Positions 23,301 to 32,300 of a DNA stretch of 36,408 nt are shown here, piece after piece. The stretch comes from Mnemiopsis leidyi (Eukaryota > Ctenophora > Tentaculata > Lobata > Bolinopsidae). The position numbers were made by a program, and so were the translations under genes. Position 1 is the stretch's first letter, and the number at the start of each line of letters is the position of its first letter. The stretch is from positions 362,587-398,994 of the forward strand of contig JH155225.1 in the NCBI GenBank assembly GCA_000226015.1. The letters are read 5' to 3'. Below the pieces are notes generated by a model, which was given only the letters and a program-made list of their open reading frames with translations, ran no database searches and was not told the origin of the DNA.

Positions 23301-26300
23301 ATGATCAGGATGGTTAAACACTGGCGGAACGGTATACTCTGGAAAGATCAGTTCCATCGACCGAGCAGTCTGCTTCTCTCGCTCCTAGTTATCGGAGCTC
23401 ACGAGGACCTGGTCAAGAAAGGAGTGTCTAACCTCCTCATCACACCCGAGTCCATGTTACAGCGGCTCACAGAGATGATACAACGGAAACACGAGCTAAG
23501 ACTGGAGTGGTCGACCCATTACAGCGAGTCTATACGGGGGATGTTCCCCATGAAGACCTGCCCGGTGGTCAGGAACCCCTCCAATCCCTCGGACAACGTG
23601 GCGGAGACGGGACTCCAGAACTGGACTCAGTTTCCGGGGGAGTTCACCAGGTGGGCTCACTTTATCGGGGTTGTCAAGAACTGGGGAACCATGGTCGCCA
23701 AGCAGGAGAAACTTAACCAGATCGTACACAGGCTTTCAAGCGCCTTTTGAGCTTTTCGTAGAACTGATGGTTTTGTGTAAAATGTATGTTGATATTGGCT
23801 GAATGAAGACGACAGATTTTTAAGAAACTGGAAAATCTACCTTGGGAGTGTCCCATATCAGATTGAAGCGTTTGTGAACTATAGAACTATTATTTATGTC
23901 CGAATGTTTTTTTTGAGATCTGCTCTCGGCAGCTAGCAAAATGGTTTTAATGTACAAAATAATGACATTTTTGAAGATCATATGGATCAATCTATTTGAT
24001 GATATTAAAATGCAAGCTTAGCAAGAATAGTTTCGATGATAGCTTTTATTAGCCGAAATATTCCATCGAATTTTCTCTACCACTTAAACCGGATGTAAAT
24101 TATAAAATATAATACTTAACGTGCATTATGAAATTTTAAAGCTTTTAGTGCTTGATGGACCGATGTGGCCAAGATATTCTTTTAGCGGTATATGGAAATA
24201 ATATGTGCGTTAAAAGAGCTTTTTTTAAGTAACCAGTGTCTAACTTTATCATGTTGCTGGAATGGAGATGTGAGGTGTCAGGATTACTTCTTTATATTAC
24301 TTACAATCATATCATTCGATTATCTTATCACATGTTTTAATTAGTTCTTAAACGCAAAATACCATACAATGTACAAACACCATACGCAACGCAAAAATAA
24401 AGTGAACAATTTATTGAAACTTTATCAACGAATGAAATTAATACAATTTTATGATCAGAATATTGGGTTACATATTACCTTTCTGCTCCCAAAATAGAAA
24501 GGACTATTACATAAGCGGGTACTATGATGAATAGGACTAATAGAGTTGTCATGTACATCTTGTAGCAAGTGATACGCGAGATTACCGAGAATAACGGTAA
24601 TCTCGCCTTTCACCTGCTACAAGATGTACGTGACAATTCTATTAGTCCTATTCATCATAAAACTGACGAAGAAGTCCCTATTTTACACACCATAAGTGGG
24701 TACATTTTGGTATTACACTCAGACTGAAGTCTAGATTATATTGTAGTCCATGAAAAACAATGCAAGGATGTAAACACAGTTCCATATCACACAGGGAAGT
24801 GTGAAGATCACACCAACAAAACACGGTGTTTGGAGGAGAGAGAGGATTTTACACAGTGTGGCTGGGATAATTCTACCGAGACTTGCTTCACACTTCCTAT
24901 TAGTACGTGCTTTTTCTTTCAACCAAACCTGACACCTGAGCCTAAGTGTTTTTTGTATCCTAGATGTCAAGTTGTTGGTTTAAAGTCTAGAGATAAATTT
25001 CAATTTCCCAGAACTCACAGCTAATGAATCATGATGTTATTATAGGAGCATGGGTGCATAGGTGTATGAAGTGTGTGTGTGAAGTGTAAACTTGTGGAAT
25101 AAACATTACAGCAAGTAGGCGTGTGCTGCATTGTTGTTGTTGCTGTTGTTTTACCATTGTGTCACGTCTTCCATTGTTTGTCATGGTCTACAAGTAACTG
25201 TTTACTTAATGTATGTATGAAGCCTACATTGTTGTCATACTTCCGCTAGACACAGTGACAATCTCCTCCTATATTGCTGACAGTCTCTTGCTTATTAAAA
25301 GTTCATGATCATTAAAATCTGATATGTTTTAAATAAGGGATATCTAAAAGTTCTGCTAAGTAAATGAAAGGTAAAAGGAAAGTATTGTCAATATGTTAGA
25401 AACCTCTTTCCAAACCAGGTGACTGCGGCCGAGTTAAGTGTTACGGAGAGTGTCTGTCTGGTGACGGGTTTGACAGACGGTGTCACGCGTGTGAAACGCG
25501 CGCAGACTGCGTCTGGGACCAGCACTACCCGGACACGTGCGCGCGGAAGGAGCTGGTCAACACAACAGGGTTTGACCACCTGTTCAAATGCAGGAACGTA
25601 CCGAACAGTAAGCCCAGTAGGATACAGTGCTCGGAGTATCAGTTGTGCGAGCATTGCAAGGGGGAGTGTGTCTGGCTAGCCAGAGAAAAGAGATGCAGTG
25701 TCAATATTGAATATGCTGGTAAGTTTCCCGTTATCAATTGAATCTTTTTAGTCGGTTTTTCAGCTGATTTTGTACTTTGGGGATATTTTTTAACGCTCTC
25801 CAGCAAACTGTCGTTTTCCTTATGACCTGAGTCTTTACGTTCTAGCTAGGCTATAGGATTATGAGCAGGTGTGGATGTGAATGAAATTTGTAGACTATAC
25901 TGCACCCCCCAGTATTTATATATAACTCCTACATACTTAAACAGGGGAAGAGCACGACTGTAGTGTTATATATAACTCCTACATACTTAAACAGGGGAAG
26001 AGCACGACTGTAGTGTTATATATAACTCCTACATACTTAAACAGGGGAGGAGGACGACTGTAGTGTTATATATAACTCCTACATACTTAAACAGGGGAGG
26101 AGGACGACTGTAGTGTTATATATAACTCCTACATACTTAAACAGGGGAAGAGGACGACTGTAGTGTTATATATAACTCCTACATACTTAAACAGGGGAAG
26201 AGGACGACTGTAGTGTTATATATAACTCCTACATACTTAAACAGGGGAGGAGGACGACTGCAGTGTTCCCCGACCGTGCTCCAGCGCTAACACCTGCTCC

Positions 26301-29300
26301 AAGTGTCTGGAACAAGTCTCGGACAGAGCCTGCATGTGGTGTCAGCTCGACAAGCTGTATCCTGGTATGTAGCTCCTCGTTAGACCATGCAGACCTGGCC
26401 AATGTGGCTCACAAACTTTGTTCTAGAAGAGCGTGCTTTTATACTGCGATATGCTAGGGGATAAGACAGTGGTCCTGACGCGACACCTAGAAATTTCGGG
26501 CATGATCAATGGTCAAAAACTGTTCACCATGTCACCTTGTAATTTGACAATGGTTAATGGCCAACAAATTTGGGCTAATATTTTTGGTCAAAGTTTTGAT
26601 CTCTACACCTCGGTAATTCTGAAATTTACGAAAAAAAACAACTGATCAAGAAAACCCTGACCATTTACCCGACGGCCGACATTCTGACTTGACTGGTATG
26701 GTCGCCCTATCCCCCAATTTTACTTTGTCTGCTCGGGCAACTTGGTCCATTCTGTTCGCGGATACTTTTATGACAATGCGAGAGATTGCATGATTGATAG
26801 TTCTTCTAGCAAAACAAAAAATTGCTAGGTCCTTTCATTTTTGCTGCACCAGACATCAATAGAGCACTGAGCAGAACAATGCGGAGACACCGAAATACAG
26901 TTGTATATTATTCCTTCTTTGGATTTACTTGGGCATCTCCACAACCTCCCCCGTATTTTGTTTGTTGTAGCTGACGTTGGATGATAAGTGAGTTGAAGAA
27001 GAAAACTGAAACCTCGCACGTACGCGTACATGGGTATAGAGGCATAGAGCTATAGTTGAGTCCAGTTTTCTGGAGATGCCGATGAGATACATTTTTAACA
27101 CGTACTCTGACTTCTGAGATAACGAAAGTCGAAATATGTGATGTTGATTCTTATTGATACGTATCGAACTGTCGCTGTGATATCGCATCCCGTTGAACCA
27201 CTGCAAGCAATGTTTTAAATTATATTCCTGACAGTGCCCGTTATAAGATCATATAAATGTATGAAAAATGTTAACTGACTTATATATCCTATTCTAGATA
27301 CTGCTCTCTACTCAACTGTAAAGTTAACTCCCCCATGCCCTATCTAACTTATATATTTTATGATATATATTATGTATATTATATATATTTTATGATATAT
27401 ATTATGTATATTATATATGTTATATACATATTATACTCAGTGTAATCTACTCTCCCAGACGGAAAGAGAGAAGGACAATGTCTGGACGTATCTACCTACT
27501 TAGCGAGATACCCGTATGGACAATGTCTCAAGTGGACAATGAGTTACAGCACGCCCAAGTGTCCAGGTTTGTGAGAATTCTTACGTCATTCTTAACGTTG
27601 TTTATTTATATGTCATATTAACGTCATTCCTAACGTTGTTTATTTATATGTCATATTACTGTTATTCCTACAGTTGTTTATTTATATGTCATATTAACGT
27701 TATTCCTACAGTTGTTTATTTATATGTCATATTAACGTTATTCCTACCGTTGTTTATTTATATGTCATATTAACGTTATTCCTACCGTTGTTTATTTATA
27801 TGTCATATTAACGTTATTCCTAACGTTGTTTATTTATATGTCATATTAACGTTATTCCTACTGTTGTTTATTTATATGTCATATTAACGTTATTCCTACT
27901 GTTGTTTATTTATATGTCATATTAATGTCATTCCTACCGTTGTTTATTTATGTGTCATATTAACGTTATTCCTGGTTTATTAACGTGGTTTATTAACGTA
28001 ATATTTAAGTTATGTTTACGTGCTATATATCTGGCATATGAATGTTATGTTTTTGTGGTTTAGTTATGTTATATTTACGTTATGTTTATGTGATTTATTT
28101 ATGCCTTATTAACATTATTTCTTCGTGGTTTATTTATTATTTAACGTTATTTTCATGTGAGTTATTCTTATTATTTTGGAATAAATTCCAGTCCAGCTGT
28201 AATTGTGATTTTTAAGCTAAAAACTAAATTTAAACCAGCCCATTTGAAAAATAATTACGTACATTCTACTCACACATCATAACCTCACTACAGCTGAATC
28301 GTGTAGTGCACATCGCAACTGTTCCCTGTGTCAAGCTCAGCCGGAATGTGGTTGGTGTGATGACGGTAGTGGTACTGGAACTGGATCTTGTTTTTCTGGA
28401 ACATTCCTTGGAGCACATTCACATCCGGACAACGTTAGTGATACTTGGCAAAAATCCAGCTTTTATATTAGACATTGTGTACTACTTCAACGTGACACTT
28501 TTATTAATGACCAAGATACTCATCACATATCCGGTGTATATACAATTTATTAATTTCAGCACGTTTCCTGACATCTACAATTATCTTGTCAGGTATGTCC
28601 GGACAAGAGTTGGTTCTACGACACGTGTCCGCTGTGTCAGTGTAACGGACACAGCAACTGTACAGATAACGTACATTGTGATCAATGTCAAGGAAATACC
28701 CAGGGTTTGTCCATTGTCACTTTGTTAACAACTTTCTTTAGATTATCAGCTAGAAAATGATGTTTGTAACTTGTGAAACTAAAACACGCTGTTTATCGTA
28801 TCATCCCTCCAAAGAGAAGTTGTCAACTGCAACTGACATGCAGATTTCAACAATTTACACAGCGCCTGTTTGTCGAGTGTTTTGAGAGTGTTTTGATGTT
28901 AAACCAAGATTATCGCTGAAATTAATGTGACTACTGTCTTGTAATTTTTAAAATCTAGTTTTTTAGTTATTTACTTACCCAAGCGGATATATTGACAACA
29001 AATTTACCGACATATAAATGTACTGCTTCAAACACAAGGAAATATTCAGAGCATTTAATATACCCCCAGAATTGCGCTAAATGGACATCGCTTCTCGGCC
29101 TTTTGGCTAAGATCAAGTGTAGTATCTGTTCTTATCAGTTTAATATCTGATACGCTGCTCATCGAGTAGCTTCAATATTAAATTGATTTTTGGCAATCGG
29201 TCTCGGATGTGAAGCTTGCTTCAGCCAGACCACGAGTCTTCCCCGTATTGCAGTACCTCGGGGCTAGGCTCACCTCCCTTCGGGGAGGACTTTTAAAATT

Positions 29301-32300
29301 GAAGGATAACATGAGTTGTGTCACCGAAATGGAGTGACGTTTTGTCAGCAGATCTTACGCATGGACGACTAGTGAACGTGGTCCTACGTTGCAATTGACA
29401 GCCGACAGGATTGCAGAAATTGAATATTTATAACATGTATATAATGAGATTTCAAATGGTGCAAGCTCTTGCTAGTCCCCAAGAATGCTGAATTCGTTGT
29501 CTATTTGGAATGTTGTTCCGTTATGCCCTTGGAGTTGTTAGATTTAACCCAATAACTGATAGTAGGAGGGGTCAAAGCCGGAAAAAGAATCTGTTATCGA
29601 GTTTAACGAGGGAGGTTAGACATAATAGGATTAGGGAAGTCTCATCTGTAAGAGGCAATGATGTTTTTAACTGGGAAAAGCGCGCCAGATTTTTTGTGTG
29701 CCCGGCCGGCCGGCCGCGCGCGCGTTTTCGATCAGGCCGACGCGAACGAAAGAAATACTCGAGATTATCTCGCAGAGCGAAATTAATTGTCTCGGGTTCG
29801 ATCTTATTTGTCGGGGTAATACCCGGTCCGACTACCCCAGACGGATATCATCGCATTGAGAGATAATCTTACGATAAATCTCTTCTGCCCGAAAATCCGG
29901 TAAATGTAGAATTTGTACATTTCAGGATCGAACTGTGACACATGTATGGACGGGTTCTATGGAGACGCCACCAACAAGGGTCTCTGCAAGCCATGCCACT
30001 GTAGTTCACTCTCCGAACCACACTGTAATAACATATCTGGCAGATGCACCTGTAACACTGTTGGGGTCGGCGGTACCGGTTGTGACACCTGTCTCAAAGG
30101 TAAACTGTCGGCGTTTTCCTTTCTTTGTTTTTGGCATCGACTATATTTAGCTTGTATGTTTTAAAGCCAGGCTTCAAAATCTACGACGAAAGTACGTCAA
30201 AATTAAATTATATCACACTTTCAGGATATGAAGGAGATCCCAGGAACGATGGTGGAACATGTTTCCTCCCGCTAGTTATTGGTAGTGTAAGACGAAGTGT
30301 CGACAAGGTAACTTCTCTATTGTACATTGTGAAATGTACAACTTTGTACTGCTGACCTCTCTTAACGATTACCCTGGCAACTTATTTCTATCCCATCTCA
30401 ATTAAACCTGCTTTCTCAGAGAAAGCTAAGCCTGGTGATGAAACTGAACGCGAGTATATCGGAGGATGTAACGATAGAGATAACAGCTAACTCCTACGAT
30501 ACAAACGAGACAGAATTCTATCTGGATGCTAATATGGTCTATCTTGGCAAGGAGGCTAATAAAATTTACTCTGTGAGTTTTTAGAGTTGCGTATTTCGTC
30601 CTAAATATGTCATCTTTGTTGTTGACAAAAATGTTGTGATTCCAGCAAGTTGTAGCAAGTTTCAATTCTTACCCCCCAACCTAAAACTACTTAACCTGTT
30701 TTCACATATCATAACGTTCTGACTGACCCATATCAACTTAATAACGGGAACTCTTTGGTTAACTTCAAACAAGTATTTCCGTACATCTTGTTGACCGTGT
30801 AAAAGAGATTGACAGTTTAACATGTAGAACAACGAGTCGCCCCCGGCACCCTCGCCCCGTCAACACGGAGAATACGATCCGTCTGTCCGCCTGCTCCGCA
30901 AAACCAACTCGCCTAGAGAGCAGGAGATTACTTTTCTTGATGACATTCTAGTGGGTAGCACAACACAACACACTTGTCGAGCTAGCTGAGCGGGTGCTTT
31001 AGGGGAGTCTTGTTGAAGTCTCTGTCGTCCGTCATTAAGTAGAGCTAACCCTTCATTTAGCTTGTCTGCTGCTGCTATCATCCGTTTTTTTCTTGATTGG
31101 TCCGTCGATATATAACCATGCAGTGCGAGTATCGTACTTAGTTGTATGATTTGTAATTTGTCAGTTTTACTAGCTCACTAGGAGCGAATTGTAATATTGC
31201 TATCAAAATTCGTGCTTTTTCAATGTTGATCATCAAATTTTGGATTTTGTGACGATGCTTATACAATACCCATATTTCATGTAAAGTCTTCCATAGCATT
31301 TCATTGATAGTTCACACCGTCAGTTTACTACGCGACTTCTTCGAACATTTTTACTTTTGCCCTCCATCGAACCGCATTATAGGCCTACTTATTTTCTCGA
31401 GAATTCTAGAAGATTAAAGCTATGCTGAACTTCCGCTGCTACAAAAGCCCTTTCTTCATTTTGCCATGGATGTTTCTCTTTTAGATAACGATTGTTGCAC
31501 AATTAATAAATTAGCTTGTCTTCCAAGGACCTTACAGAATAGTTAGTGATCATCGTTCGTCACAGTCCCAGCTGAGCACCACATTAAACTCTAATCGACG
31601 TTCCCTTCCTCATTTGTATCGATATTACTAGTACAAATCGTCATTTTATAATGATTAAAATTTACCTCAGACACGAAAAACAATTATGAACTCGTGGTCA
31701 AGCACGTTTAAGAAATCAAAGTACGATTGGGATTCACGACCAGCTGAACTTAGACTGTATCTAGAATTCTTGCATCACAAGCTTGGGGACCAGCGTACAC
31801 TCATCATAAAGGTAAGATAATAACTATTTGACTTTCCTGTTAAAACAAGCAATTATAGTTAGCATAACCCTGTGTAAGTTGAATGTGGTTTGTAGGTGGA
31901 ATGTGTTTATATCTAAAAATGTTTATACAGGTTATATCTAGAAATTTCATGTTTCACAAACTTCTTCCATACAGGCACAACAAGCTAACAACCAAATAGA
32001 CTTGAAGCAGTTCTTCATAATCTTCGCATCCTGCATTGTTATCCTCCTCCTCATCTTCCTTCTCGCCTGGACAGGTACTGTTTCAGCTTCACAGACACTC
32101 CATATACTTAACTGTGCTGAATCTTAACTGTACTGAATCTGTACTTAATTTTAGGAAACCTAAGTAACAGTATTAATTGCAGCCAATCTACGCTACTCCC
32201 AATACCGGACACAGAGAAACTTGGAGATACAGCTCCAAGAACGCGCTTTGAGACCTTTCACAACCCACAAAGTTCTTTTTAAAAATCAGAACACACCTAC

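Larger units (their letters stand above)
23751..24779. other. 3' flank of the OAS-like gene, rest of attractin intron 12
   Basis: AT-rich DNA with no coding exon. It contains a poly(A) signal at 24396 and a long inverted repeat at 24524-24658, listed separately. The next attractin exon begins at 24780. Confidence 0.6.
24780..27566 (+). other. Attractin-like exons 13-16: PSI (plexin-semaphorin-integrin) modules
   Basis: Cysteine patterns of PSI type are [65 protein letters not shown] and YPYGQCLKW. In mammalian attractin the FPYGQCLEW stretch lies just after the lectin domain and PSI. Here exon 14 (ending RCSVNIEYA) is followed directly by exon 15 ([14 protein letters not shown]), leaving no room for the roughly 130-residue lectin domain. 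Confidence 0.85.

Noticed and set aside
20814..23750. Mab-21/cGAS-like identity for the nested gene
   Set aside because: The nucleotidyltransferase part fits OAS much better: GGS..RSDIDL, MVKHW and the [14 protein letters not shown]-terminal signature are OAS features, and the Mab-21 pattern is not seen.
26263..26645. Open frames after exon 15
   Set aside because: The first is exon 15 read in the wrong frame from a decoy acceptor; the second is intron sequence without a recognised domain.
29510..29866. 118-residue open frame after U2
   Set aside because: Arg-rich product of a GC-rich repeat (GGCCGGCC, CGCGCG); no domain, no splice partners in phase.
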